DNA of 11,330 nucleotides from JARBAU01 sp029237525 (GCA_036555705.1 DATBKT010000234.1:1-11330); one strand, 5' to 3'; shown: positions 1 to 7,380, counted from the stretch's first letter. Numbers and translations are program-made. The notes: generated by a model from the letters alone, not told the origin.

Positions 1-258
1 ATACGCTACTTCCGAGGACAGATCTCGTTCAACATTGTTTACAACTTTTATTAGTTCTGGCCTTTCAATTACTATTTGTGTAAGTCCATTCATTCTATCA
101 TACATGTCATTGAGAATTTTTGTTTCAATATCCACAGACAAGGACTGCATTTGCTTTCTCGAAAAATAGAGAATTACAAATAATGTAGCGATTACAAGTG
201 CATAAATATACAGTAATACAAAACCTTTTAGAGAAGTTAAGTTAATAACAAATAACAA
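1..258 (-). CDS. Single-pass membrane protein, N-terminal part only
   Basis: The reverse strand is open from the left edge to about 306. From the TTG at 258 it gives 86 residues and is incomplete at its C-terminus. Residues 13-32 form one strongly hydrophobic segment (FVLLYIYALVIATLFVILYF) followed by the basic SRK, so the segment probably anchors the protein with the rest in the cytoplasm. The remainder (IETKILNDMYDRMNGL, IVIERPELIKVVNNVERDL) is amphipathic and helical. From memory it resembles an uncharacterised membrane protein of Nitrososphaeria; I cannot assign a function. No ATG or GTG and no Shine-Dalgarno site precedes the hydrophobic segment. Either the start is the TTG at 258 or the true start and promoter were lost when the neighbouring element inserted. 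Confidence 0.6.
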   Translation of the reverse strand, partial: MLFVINLTSLKGFVLLYIYALVIATLFVILYFSRKQMQSLSVDIETKILNDMYDRMNGLTQIVIERPELIKVVNNVERDLSSEVAY

Positions 259-261
259 AAA

Positions 262-600
262 TTGTGGGTGAGGGATAGAACCAAGAATTCTATTACATTT
301 AACGAGTCAACAACTGAAAAGCATAACAACAATGGTAATTGTACAATCAACAAGTATATAGAAAATGTCCAGGTAATGAATAAATCAACTGCTTCTCAAT
401 ATCAAAGAAGGTTAAAGATATTTGTTAGTTTTGTTGAGCAAAAATATAAATCTAAGGTTGATACTCTAGTTGAGGATCTTGGAAAATACAAAATAGACGT
501 ATATGATGTACTAGCAAGCTACGCCAGTTTCCTAGTACTCAGAGGCACTTTATCTTCACTTAGTATTAAAAACTGGCTGGATACTGCTAGAAATTTTTAG
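262..600 (+). CDS. Tyrosine recombinase/integrase, N-terminal core-binding part (frame-split)
   Basis: This frame encodes 112 residues from a TTG at 262; a GTG at 268 is an alternative start. Residues 40-112 (from NKSTASQYQRRLKIF to SIKNWLDTARNF) look like the helical SAM-like core-binding domain that grips DNA in XerC/D and archaeal phage-type integrases. The frame ends at TAG 598-600, and the sequence continues directly one base back as LEFFDIDVSPKKFKMKVRLP, which leads into the catalytic domain. The two parts are therefore one gene. The junction AAATTTT (591-597) followed by the stop could be a lost T or a -1 slippery heptamer (A AAT TTT). The gene starts four bases from the divergent membrane gene, as expected for an integrase at an element end. 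Confidence 0.75.
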   Translation: MWVRDRTKNSITFNESTTEKHNNNGNCTINKYIENVQVMNKSTASQYQRRLKIFVSFVEQKYKSKVDTLVEDLGKYKIDVYDVLASYASFLVLRGTLSSLSIKNWLDTARNF

Positions 601-638
601 AGTTTTTCGATATTGATGTCAGCCCAAAGAAATTCAAA

Positions 639-1523
639 ATGAAAGTGCGTCTTCCAAAAGTAGTTAGAAAAAATAAAGAGGCCCTAACCAAGGAATTAAT
701 AGTAGAAATATTGAATGCTTGTTCAGATATTCGATTAAAGACGTATGTATTACTTCTAGCTGCAACTGGAATGAGACCGACGGAAGCATTGTCAATCAGA
801 ATGTGTGATCTGAATCTAGATTCCAATAGTCAAGACACAGTATTTGTTAGGGGTGAATACACAAAAACAAGAACTGATAGAAGTGTGTTCTTAACAAAGG
901 AACTAGCTAAGCAGCTCAAGAGATGGATAGAATTCAAATATAGAACACGCAGAGTTTCGCATTATCATGAAGACACAGGTGATTCAATATCAGAATACAG
1001 AACACCCCTGAAAAATGACAAAGATTTAGTTTTTTCCTCTTTATCCTCGATGGCGACAATATCTGTCCATCCTAAATCATTATACTCAGTGCTAGAAAGG
1101 GCATTTGTTATGACCTTGGATAGGATGAATATGGGTCAGAGAGAAGATTCACCAGGTATTAAACGAAGAAAAATTACATTACATTCTTTTCGTCGGTGGG
1201 TTAAATCTACAATTAGTGATCTGGGTCATGCAGACTACTCAGAGTATTTCATAGGACATGCAGGTAGTACATATTATCGAAAGACCGACAAGGAAAAAGC
1301 AGAAATATTCCGAAAAATTGAGTCATATCTTACTTTCCTAGATTTGGCATCTCTTGAAAGAAAGGGAGCTGATACACAAACTAGAATTGAAGAATTGCAA
1401 GCTACTAACCAAATACTAAGACAAAAGGACTCTATGAATGCGGACGCTATCGCGAGTTTATCGGACCAATTATCAAAGGTAATGCAGGAAATAGAGGTAT
1501 TAAAAAGGCAATCGAGAGAATAA
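639..1523 (+). CDS. Tyrosine recombinase/integrase, catalytic part
   Basis: This frame encodes 294 residues from the first internal ATG, and the reading frame is open upstream from 591. It is the catalytic half of a site-specific tyrosine recombinase, which cuts and rejoins DNA through a tyrosine to insert or excise an element. Key residues are present: Arg46 (AATGMRPTEAL), Lys76 (EYTKTR), His182 and Arg185 (LHSFRR), His207 (GHAGS) and Tyr212/Tyr213 (STYYRK), one of which should be the nucleophile. Residues 245-292 form a C-terminal coiled coil (RIEELQATNQIL, LSKVMQEIEVLKR). The order and wording match the integrases I know from Nitrososphaeria elements. All catalytic residues survive, so the only visible defect is the frame change at 591-600. 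If translated alone this half lacks the DNA-gripping domain. Confidence 0.9.
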   Translation: MKVRLPKVVRKNKEALTKELIVEILNACSDIRLKTYVLLLAATGMRPTEALSIRMCDLNLDSNSQDTVFVRGEYTKTRTDRSVFLTKELAKQLKRWIEFKYRTRRVSHYHEDTGDSISEYRTPLKNDKDLVFSSLSSMATISVHPKSLYSVLERAFVMTLDRMNMGQREDSPGIKRRKITLHSFRRWVKSTISDLGHADYSEYFIGHAGSTYYRKTDKEKAEIFRKIESYLTFLDLASLERKGADTQTRIEELQATNQILRQKDSMNADAIASLSDQLSKVMQEIEVLKRQSRE

Positions 1524-1528
1524 TAGTT

Positions 1529-1537
1529 ATTTTTTTG
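1529..1537 (+). terminator. T-run terminator after the integrase
   Basis: A run of seven T (1530-1536) lies six bases after the integrase stop. Archaeal RNA polymerase commonly terminates at such U-tracts without a hairpin. Its position supports 1523 as the end of the integrase transcript. No strong stem precedes it. Confidence 0.5.
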
Positions 1538-1942
1538 GCTTTTCGATTTTGTATTGGATTCCTTACCTTTTAAGGTACTGATATTTGTAACATTGTATCC
1601 AAATAATGTCATAGCTGGTTCTTTATACACATGTTCACAGCTTCGTTGTAATAATAAACATAAAAGGAAGATGCGATAACCATGTTATCAGATCGGGTTG
1701 TGCAACTTATGATAGAAATACAAGAATTAAAGAATAAGATGTGCTAAACCAGCGAGGCAGGAATCTTGGCTCATATTTGGTCTTTCGAAATGTATCATAA
1801 TGCCGAGTTCTATTATCGTTTTTTCTCACCATTTGTGATAATTTGAATTTATGCTATTGAATACATAGGTAATGGTTTGGATATCAGCTGAGTAGTTACT
1901 GGATAGCTTTGTATAGCATAACTTGTAAAATATGAAATCTAC
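1538..1942. other. Intergenic stretch between convergent genes
   Basis: This is about 400 bases between the integrase and the convergent wHTH gene. It holds a 21-codon open frame at 1682-1747 (MLSDRVVQLMIEIQELKNKM) preceded by a TATA-like stretch (AATAATAAACATAAAAG) and a GGAAG. A 6-base inverted repeat, GATAAC-CAT-GTTATC (1675-1689), covers its ATG. After its stop the same frame runs on for about 32 codons (TSEAGILAHIWSFEMYHNAE and onward), so it could be a remnant interrupted by TAA at 1745. None of this is strong enough to call a gene. Confidence 0.3.
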
Positions 1943-2995
1943 TCATTCCTTGTTCCCATCGTGTTTAGCAGTAGCTAACGATAGCCATCTTTCCATCTCA
2001 TTCTGATAACTATTTGTCATCATTACGATATCTCCGTTTTTAGAATTTTGAACCATATCTTTGTAATATGTACTATATTTCTTTTCAATCACTTCTGTTA
2101 TTCTACGAATAATTTCCCCATCTAATATATAAAACGATTTTGCTGTTGTATTCGATGATTTAGGAATTGGTAATAACGTCTCCCAAAATCTTTCTGTATA
2201 TATACCATATGCACTTTCTGGATTAAAATTATGGCCTTTTTCATCTATCCATCTAATATCCTTATTTCTCGAAACAGAAGATATTTTATTTTCCTCTCGG
2301 ATACCTTTACGCGCATTTTGACTCTTAGTAAACGTTTTGGTCCAAATTCTGCGAACCGTGTTGTCAGAATACAGATGAGACATCGATGCGATAAAGTAGT
2401 CTAACATTCGTTGTGGATAAAATACTTCATTTATCCATGAAACTACCAGCTTGTCCCTATCTAGCAAATTATCCTTAGAGTTAAGATTTTCATCGGGAGG
2501 TGGCTGAGCTGCCTTGGCTAGACAATACAATACGTATAAACCAAATATTTTTATTAATTCTTCAATATTTTGCTCGAAGGTTAGTAATTTCGGATAATAG
2601 TTGCGCATAAGTGCATACAAAACGAAATCCCCAAACTCATGAGACCAATATATCAAATCATTTTTGACTTTTTCTGCTAGACTATAATTATCACCAATAT
2701 GCTCTATCCATCCCTTTTTTTGCAGACTACTTAGATGCCTATGTATAGTACGTTTACTCATAGTTCTTTCTTTACAATAGTTTTCCATTTCTTCTCTTGT
2801 CATTACTCCATTCTCGTAAAGTTTTAAAGCTGCCTCATGATTTCTTTTCTCGAAATATTTTAAGATCTGTTCAGGGCTTGCTTTTCCTAAGATTCTCAAA
2901 GTATTAAGAATCTCCTGGCGATTAGAGTCGAACTGAACTTTCTTGAAGTGGTTTAAGGCATAGTAATGGTAGTCAAAGTGTGACACATATGACAT
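1943..2995 (-). CDS. Winged-helix DNA-binding protein, probable regulator
   Basis: The protein has 350 residues, with ATG at 2995 and TGA at 1943. Residues about 24-107 look like a winged helix-turn-helix: SNRQEILNTLRILGKASPEQ, an inserted charged helix, then the likely recognition helix MSKRTIHRHLSSLQKKGWIE and a wing (HIGDNYSLAEKV). The remaining ~240 residues are helical with aromatic patches (YWSHEFGDFVLYALMRNYYP) and match no family I recognise. There is no signal peptide, so it should act in the cytoplasm on DNA. It is transcribed away from the AbrB-type gene at 3041 with a 45-base gap. An inverted repeat over its start codon suggests repression by itself or by the AbrB-type protein. 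The DNA-binding call is firm for the fold, but the target is unknown. Confidence 0.7.
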   Translation of the reverse strand: MSYVSHFDYHYYALNHFKKVQFDSNRQEILNTLRILGKASPEQILKYFEKRNHEAALKLYENGVMTREEMENYCKERTMSKRTIHRHLSSLQKKGWIEHIGDNYSLAEKVKNDLIYWSHEFGDFVLYALMRNYYPKLLTFEQNIEELIKIFGLYVLYCLAKAAQPPPDENLNSKDNLLDRDKLVVSWINEVFYPQRMLDYFIASMSHLYSDNTVRRIWTKTFTKSQNARKGIREENKISSVSRNKDIRWIDEKGHNFNPESAYGIYTERFWETLLPIPKSSNTTAKSFYILDGEIIRRITEVIEKKYSTYYKDMVQNSKNGDIVMMTNSYQNEMERWLSLATAKHDGNKE

Positions 2996-3006
2996 ACGTT
3001 GTCACA
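2979..3006. promoter_or_regulatory. Inverted repeat over the wHTH start codon (putative operator)
   Basis: TGTGACA (2979-2985) and TGTCACA (3000-3006) are perfect inverted arms separated by 14 bases. The spacer contains the start codon of the leftward wHTH gene (2993-2995). The arm spacing of about two helical turns fits a dimeric regulator. The site lies 35 bases upstream of the rightward AbrB-type gene, so one bound protein could control both genes. Confidence 0.45.
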
Positions 3007-3040
3007 TTAATAAGAATTTCGGTAGTATTAGATATTTAGT

Positions 3041-3214
3041 ATGAAAATAAGCAGAAAGATAACTTCGACTTTCTTATCTGGAAAACTGAGCGCCACTATT
3101 GTAATACCTATTGAAATAGCGAGGAAACATGGACTTAATTGTCCCTCAGAAGTTGTCGTCGAAGATACCGAAGAGGGTATCTTGATCAGGAAAATTGATA
3201 TGGAGAAGATATAG
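3041..3214 (+). CDS. AbrB/SpoVT-type small DNA-binding protein
   Basis: This short gene encodes 57 residues, ATG 3041 to TAG 3214. The sequence has the swapped-hairpin AbrB layout: SRKITSTFLSGKLSATIVIP, then the helix EIARKHGLNCPSEVVVE, then EGILIRKIDMEKI. In this family a dimer forms a beta barrel that binds DNA; members act as transition-state regulators or as antitoxins. No toxin frame (PIN, MazF or similar) lies next to it, so a stand-alone regulator is more likely. It diverges from the wHTH gene at 2995, and the inverted repeat lies between them. A TATA-like sequence (TTAGATATTTAG) sits only 10-20 bases before the ATG, so promoter placement is uncertain. The family call is based on pattern recognition, not a search. 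Confidence 0.75.
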   Translation: MKISRKITSTFLSGKLSATIVIPIEIARKHGLNCPSEVVVEDTEEGILIRKIDMEKI

Positions 3215-3327
3215 TAAAATGCCTTGCTTAATTTTCTGGATATATTCCACTGTAGTCCCAGGGTTTAGATTCAGCCACTTTTTATATGATAAGTTGGTAC
3301 TAGCTAGTCGTCACTTTATCTCAAGGA

Positions 3328-3338
3328 TTCTTATACAA
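3328..3338 (+). promoter_or_regulatory. TATA-like element upstream of the wHTH/RadA-like pair
   Basis: TTCTTATACAA lies about 65-75 bases before the first start codon of the two-gene unit; initiation would be expected near 3358. A second candidate, TTTTTATATG at 3279-3288, is as good by sequence. Neither can be chosen without transcript data. Confidence 0.3.
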
Positions 3339-3402
3339 TTATTTCTGGTGACAGTGACAAGTAGCAGCGTCATCGCCGGATCATTGTGAATAGGTGATTT
3401 AT

Positions 3403-4308
3403 GTGAAGCGCGGCTATCTTGACAATATTCTGTGGAAAACTATTAAATATATTGTCGAATTACAGCATCGGCCTTTCTCTTATACGGATGTTGTGGAAGC
3501 AGGAGTTAAGATTTCCAAAACCAATTTCAGGAATAAGATTTCACAGCTACTCAAAGCTGGAAGAATTGAAGTTGTATGCTATTCTCCACAAGGTTTCTAC
3601 ACTATCAAAGGTGCAGACAGCATAAGCTCGGTGACAGAGGACCATACAGGGGGTGCATATCTTCACAACAGGCATACGTATAGGCATTTATGTAATGATC
3701 CAGTGTATAGAATTATTCAAAATCTTCCATTAGGAAAACGGTCATTGCATGATATACGTCTCAAATTTACTGTAGCAGGAATCTGGTCTTTATTAAGTTC
3801 AAAATACCAGCCTAATCAACAAAGTAAGGATCTGCGATTAGATCCCTGGCCGTTAAAAATTAATGATCTAAATCTTAAGGTAACCATCCATGTTACTGAT
3901 ACAATCAGTATCAACATAGGTTGCTCGTATTACCCAGTAGCAGTAGATATAGAGGGGGTGGTAAGATTATCAAATGCTCTTGCCATAACTAGGGAACGAA
4001 TACTTCATATCATAGAAGGTTGTACGAATCGTCAGGATTCTAATCTAACTATAGTACCTGACCATATAACATGGATTGTTACTATGTGGCATTTTGGCCG
4101 TGATGCCTTAATTGAGTACGAAGGGGAAAAATTCTTTACGTCGTGGGAAGTTGGACAACATGCATTAATTATAGCATATTCTAAGGAATGGGCATATGGG
4201 AAAGACAAAGTTAGAATCGAGAAACAAGAACACCCACGAAAGTCTCTTGCAGACGCCCTAGAGGATAAGTTGAACGGGATTTCATTGCAATCTTCACCTA
4301 TGGGTTGA
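3403..4308 (+). CDS. Winged-helix protein of unknown function, partner of the RadA-like ATPase
   Basis: The protein has 301 residues from GTG 3403; a GTG at 3394 would add three. AGGTG at 3392-3396 is a Shine-Dalgarno match six bases before 3403 and overlaps the other start, which favours 3403. Residues 1-62 look like a winged helix (DNILWKTIKYIVELQHRPFS, TNFRNKISQLLKAGRIEVV, then FYTIKGAD). The larger C-terminal part (from DPVYRIIQNLPLGKRSLHD through TIHVTDTISINIGCSYYPVA to DHITWIVTMWHFGRDALIEY) is well ordered. From memory it belongs to a conserved but unnamed Nitrososphaeria family; I know no catalytic motif in it. Its TGA shares one base with the next gene's ATG (TGATG, 4306-4310), so the two are probably translated together. 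The domain and the coupling suggest a DNA-recognition or loading partner for the ATPase, which is inference. Confidence 0.7.
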   Translation: MKRGYLDNILWKTIKYIVELQHRPFSYTDVVEAGVKISKTNFRNKISQLLKAGRIEVVCYSPQGFYTIKGADSISSVTEDHTGGAYLHNRHTYRHLCNDPVYRIIQNLPLGKRSLHDIRLKFTVAGIWSLLSSKYQPNQQSKDLRLDPWPLKINDLNLKVTIHVTDTISINIGCSYYPVAVDIEGVVRLSNALAITRERILHIIEGCTNRQDSNLTIVPDHITWIVTMWHFGRDALIEYEGEKFFTSWEVGQHALIIAYSKEWAYGKDKVRIEKQEHPRKSLADALEDKLNGISLQSSPMG

Positions 4309-5135
4309 TGACAATGGTGACAACATCTGCCGGATCTGAAGTGAGCAAGGATGAATTCGTAGACAATACCATTTTTAGATCTGCTACTGAAATTGCCGAT
4401 GAAAAGCTAAAACAGGAACGCATTCCAACCGGTTCAGAAAATATTGATATTCTATTGGATGGTGGATTAGAATGCGGAGCTATTACCCAATTTTACGGAG
4501 CATCAAAGGTTGGAAAAACTCATTTGTGTCATTTATTGTGTGTAGTATTACCGCCGCATTACAAGGTCATTTATATTGATACACAAGATGGATTTAGTAC
4601 CAAGAAAATCGAATCTATTGCATGGGCTCGAGGATTAAATCCAGGCAAAATATTAGAAAATACTCTTATTGCAAAAGTAGGTACTACAAGCGAACAGGAA
4701 CAACATATCGAATCAGCTAAACTCAAAATTAAATCTGAATCTGGTATTAGACTATTGATCATTGATTCTATGACTCACTTGTACAAAGTGGAATATCCCG
4801 AGCGATCTCAGCTAACTGTAAGACAATTCAAGATAAGCAAATATCTGCATATGTTATTGCAGATGGCAAAGACTAATGACATCGCAGTCGTAATAACAAA
4901 TCAAGTTCATTCAAATCCTCAGCACTACTCTGAAGCCAACAAGTTACAGCCGATAGGTGGAAATGTCCTTTCCTATCTTTGTAAATATATCGTCAATATT
5001 GAAAGTTGGGGAGATCAGTATCATAGAGCAATATCGGAAAAACATCCCTACAGACCCCAATTCAGCGTCCCGCTAATGATAGACGATAGAGGATTTAGCA
5101 ATAGAGATCCTTTTCAACCTCAGAGGAATAGATAA
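4308..5135 (+). CDS. RadA/RecA-superfamily ATPase (RadB-like paralog)
   Basis: The protein has 275 residues from the ATG in the TGATG overlap; an ATG at 4314 is also possible. It has the RadA/RadB core: the entry IPTGSENIDILLDGGLECGA (39-58), Walker A GASKVGKT (64-71), the polymerised-strand YIDTQDGFS (89-97), Walker B RLLIID (148-153) with the following serine, and VVITNQVHSNP (194-204), whose NQV is typical of RadA/Rad51. RadA binds single-stranded DNA with ATP and drives strand exchange. This protein lacks the helix-hairpin-helix N-terminal domain of RadA and is shorter, so it resembles RadB-type paralogs that assist recombination rather than the main recombinase. The family is solid; the role in the element is inferred. 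It is coupled to the preceding wHTH gene. Confidence 0.85.
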   Translation: MTMVTTSAGSEVSKDEFVDNTIFRSATEIADEKLKQERIPTGSENIDILLDGGLECGAITQFYGASKVGKTHLCHLLCVVLPPHYKVIYIDTQDGFSTKKIESIAWARGLNPGKILENTLIAKVGTTSEQEQHIESAKLKIKSESGIRLLIIDSMTHLYKVEYPERSQLTVRQFKISKYLHMLLQMAKTNDIAVVITNQVHSNPQHYSEANKLQPIGGNVLSYLCKYIVNIESWGDQYHRAISEKHPYRPQFSVPLMIDDRGFSNRDPFQPQRNR

Positions 5136-5229
5136 TTAGTTGGTTTATGTCAGCACCTGTGTCGTGTATTTAATAGATTGATTCATTCATTCATTTATCT
5201 GATCCAAATTGATGTATTTATGTAAGCAG

Positions 5230-5253
5230 GGATCCGCTACTAGTAGCGGATGC
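5230..5253. repeat. Hairpin repeat, copy 1 (GGATCCGCT-N6-AGCGGATGC)
   Basis: Positions 5232-5251 form a 20-base perfect palindrome, ATCCGCTACTAGTAGCGGAT. The same 9-base flanks with the same 6-base spacing occur at 10540-10563, where only the centre differs (ACTAGT here, TATTTG there). It begins 94 bases after the RadA-like stop. A terminator, a protein-binding site, a dispersed hairpin repeat or a recombinase core site are all possible. Confidence 0.75.
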
Positions 5254-5324
5254 TTTGAGCAACTTGCAGTGTGCTTAGTTATAGACAATATAGATAACTG
5301 GGCAAAACTATCAAGAATTTTATA

Positions 5325-5364
<40 letters not shown>

Positions 5365-5393
5365 TATGTCCAAATTAAGTAATCCACGATGAT

Positions 5394-5549
5394 ATGATAT
5401 ATTCAATTAGACTGGGGATACAATCACAGTCAATAACTCCAGATTTCAGAGACTCGACGGGACAAATTGAAAAGGACAATGGCATACTTTGTGCCTTCTT
5501 CAATCAACAGATATTGTGGCTTCAAATTCTAAGAGTGAGTTATGGCTAA
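5394..5549 (+). CDS. Possible small protein, 51 residues
   Basis: An open frame runs from ATG 5394 to TAA 5549. Its content (SITPDFRDSTGQIEKDNGIL, then FFNQQILWLQILRVSYG) looks more protein-like than random AT-rich sequence. No Shine-Dalgarno site or recognisable family supports it. It could be a real small gene or the remains of a longer one. Confidence 0.25.
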   Translation: MIYSIRLGIQSQSITPDFRDSTGQIEKDNGILCAFFNQQILWLQILRVSYG

Positions 5550-5658
5550 TCTAGCTTCAGACTTGATCCATTGTTACTGTATCTAATTTAACCTGAAAGA
5601 TATGACAAACTTCATGACTAGACTCTAGCATGTTTCAATAAACTAATAGGATACTGCA

Positions 5659-5857
5659 ATGAGGACGAGTACATCAACAAAATCTCCTAGTAAAGATGGT
5701 CACACCATCGACGTTAGCTCAATCTTAGATTATTATTGATAGTGATGGTAACTGCAAAATGTGGAGACATAGCCATTCTTTTAAATTCAATTATGAGGAA
5801 GCAAAGTCAAGCATTGATCTAATTCCCAAACTATTCAAAGAAAAGAAGATTTTGTAA
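5659..5857 (+). pseudogene. Possible frameshifted small gene
   Basis: The ATG at 5659 opens 26 codons (MRTSTSTKSPSKDGHTIDVS and onward) ending at TGA 5737-5739. The frame one base over then reads IIDSDGNCKMWRHSHSFKF, followed by NYEEAKSSIDLIPKLFKEKK, to TAA 5855-5857. The second stretch has a convincing soluble-helix composition. Joined by one frame change they would give a protein of about 67 residues. I recognise no family; the link between the two parts is uncertain. Confidence 0.3.
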
Positions 5858-5936
5858 CATTAGCTATTTCTAAAATCTATCTTTACTCATTGTGATCACG
5901 AGCAAGAAGTAGTGATGTAAGTATATATGCAGGAAG

Positions 5937-5977
5937 CAGTTACATTATCTAACAGCTATACAACTTTCATGTAACTG
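5937..5977. repeat. Inverted repeat at the 3' end of a leftward gene remnant
   Basis: CAGTTACAT (5937-5945) and ATGTAACTG (5969-5977) are perfect 9-base arms around a 23-base loop. It lies just beyond the stop of the leftward remnant at 5986-6128, so it may act at that transcript's end. No U-tract follows, so a terminator call is weak. Confidence 0.4.
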
Positions 5978-5985
5978 TCTGCTGT

Positions 5986-6128
5986 CTACTTATCTATCTG
6001 CCACCACTTTCTCGTATGTTCTGCAGTCCTAAATTCGCGATAGTTTAATTCATTGACAACTATTTTTTGCAGATTATCAATTATTTCTTTATATATGATA
6101 AATCATCACACAGTCTGTTAATCTCCAT
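5986..6128 (-). pseudogene. Frameshifted small gene, about 47 residues if repaired
   Basis: On the reverse strand an AAGGAG Shine-Dalgarno site (6136-6141) lies seven bases before ATG 6128. The frame reads MEINRLCDDLSYIKK and stops. The frame one base back continues as KEIIDNLQKIVVNELNYREF and RTAEHTRKWWQIDK to a stop at 5986. One added A in the AAAG run would restore a single protein. The strong ribosome site and the coding look of both halves support a once-real gene. No family is recognised. Decay, a sequencing error in the A-run or frameshifting could explain it; decay fits the neighbouring broken genes. Confidence 0.5.
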
Positions 6129-6423
6129 TTTGTTCTCCTTAGAAATACAAGCAATTCATCGTCAACAAGATGGGCGAAGGTACACATGCAAAAATGGTCA
6201 TAATTCCTAAAAACTTAATCCTTAGCAAACACCTATGTTTGTTTTGATCTTATTGTTGGTAAGTTTTGAGGATGTATTATGAAGAGATTATTACATTGTA
6301 AATTTTATCACTTTTGTGACATTTTTCTTATTATCATGTTCAAAATAGGTTAGTATAAAAAACTGCCTGCTCTTTTGTATGAACACATGGTAACGTATTA
6401 ACCTACTTGGTGCACTGTATTAA
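6129..6423. other. Gap between the leftward remnant and the leftward HTH/Cys-His gene
   Basis: About 295 bases of AT-rich sequence. It contains the ribosome site of the leftward remnant (6136-6141) and a 25-codon open frame from the ATG at about 6170 (MGEGTHAKMVIIPKNLILSK and onward), which I do not support as a gene. TAGGTTA (6346-6352) and TAACCTA (6399-6405) are inverted but 46 bases apart. Nothing firm is seen. Confidence 0.3.
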
Positions 6424-7242
6424 TCATTTGAAAAGCTCTGCAGTCATAGGAGCTAATTTTTTATTTAGTTTTATAATCGCATTACGATGCGTACCGCATA
6501 ACCATATCTGTCTTCCTTGTTCGTCTTTAGCATATGGATATTTCCCTTTGTTATAACACAACGTACCATATGTACCACCATCACATATTTTATTCTTGTA
6601 TTTTACGATTTGTAAATAGTTGAATATAACATCGAAGTAATTCTTGTAATAATTGATCCTATAGATATTGGATCTATACGAACCCTTTTGAAGTATCTTG
6701 GGTAACAGTTCAGTTAATATTTGTCTGCAGTCTGAATCGGTATATTTATTTGCAGTGATATCATTGATCAAGTTCTCTATTGTATTTTCGTCGCTCCAAT
6801 CAATTTGTAGTGGTTGCTGCTCTGGCTGCGATTTTGGCTTTGATTGTATATTAGGTTGAGTTTGATCTGGTCCTCGATTAGATGTAGGATTAGTTACTTC
6901 AGTTTCAGTTTCTAACTTTGAATTGGTCATTTTTGGCCAATTTTCGGTCGTGTATGATTTTGCATTTGCCGTACTACTCGAGACTACAGGCTTTCTTACG
7001 GTAGGATAATCGTTATGCCTAAGTTCTCTTGGTATTTTCCGACGAATTGTTCGGTCAGATAATCCTTGCGCTCTAAGTTTATCTTCAACTATCTCTCTGA
7101 TTTGTTCTTTTGAAATACCCTCTTTCTTCGCTTGCTTCAGAATCAGCGCAGGTAATTTATTTAATGAGATAAAACTAGATACCCAGTTATCGATTAGTCC
7201 GGCCAGCTTTGTTGAGATAACCATTTCAGTCGTTAATGACAT
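6424..7242 (-). CDS. HTH-module protein with C-terminal Cys/His cluster
   Basis: The protein has 272 residues from ATG 7242. AGGTGG (complement of 7250-7255) lies seven bases upstream and decides this start over the TTG at 7248. Residues 28-76 form a helical, basic module (LPALILKQAKKEGISKEQIR, then LSDRTIRRKIPRELR) that looks like a helix-turn-helix. Residues 78-148 are a Ser/Thr/Pro/Gln-rich linker, probably disordered. The C-terminal domain (150-272) carries Cys220, Cys229, Cys249 and His252 (CX8C-X19-CX2H), a plausible zinc site. The same N-terminal module occurs in the protein at 9815-10537. The arrangement suggests an element-borne DNA-binding protein with a separate effector or assembly domain. 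I do not recognise the family. Confidence 0.65.
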   Translation of the reverse strand: MSLTTEMVISTKLAGLIDNWVSSFISLNKLPALILKQAKKEGISKEQIREIVEDKLRAQGLSDRTIRRKIPRELRHNDYPTVRKPVVSSSTANAKSYTTENWPKMTNSKLETETEVTNPTSNRGPDQTQPNIQSKPKSQPEQQPLQIDWSDENTIENLINDITANKYTDSDCRQILTELLPKILQKGSYRSNIYRINYYKNYFDVIFNYLQIVKYKNKICDGGTYGTLCYNKGKYPYAKDEQGRQIWLCGTHRNAIIKLNKKLAPMTAELFK

Positions 7243-7278
7243 ACTCAATCCACCTATACTAGAGATAATTGGGTTAAC

Positions 7279-7288
7279 ATATAAAAGT
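7279..7288 (-). promoter_or_regulatory. TATA-like element for the leftward HTH/Cys-His gene
   Basis: On the reverse strand ACTTTTATATGTTAA lies about 37-46 bases before ATG 7242. Initiation 25 bases downstream would leave a short leader that includes the AGGTGG ribosome site. The spacing fits an archaeal promoter. Confidence 0.45.
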
Positions 7289-7380
7289 TTAAGCCAATTG
7301 GTAATGATTCTAACTCTAATTCCAATACCTGTAAATCTTTCCTTTCTTATGATCCTTTCTTCTAGTCACGCTTAGTAAAA

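Noticed and set aside
3195..3389. 64-codon open frame with hydrophobic content between the AbrB-type gene and the wHTH/RadA-like pair
   Set aside because: It starts inside the AbrB-type gene, has no ribosome site, and covers two TATA-like sequences; it is probably non-coding.
6315..6321. TGTGACA, same as one arm of the 2979 operator
   Set aside because: A single 7-base half-site without a partner arm at the right distance is expected by chance.
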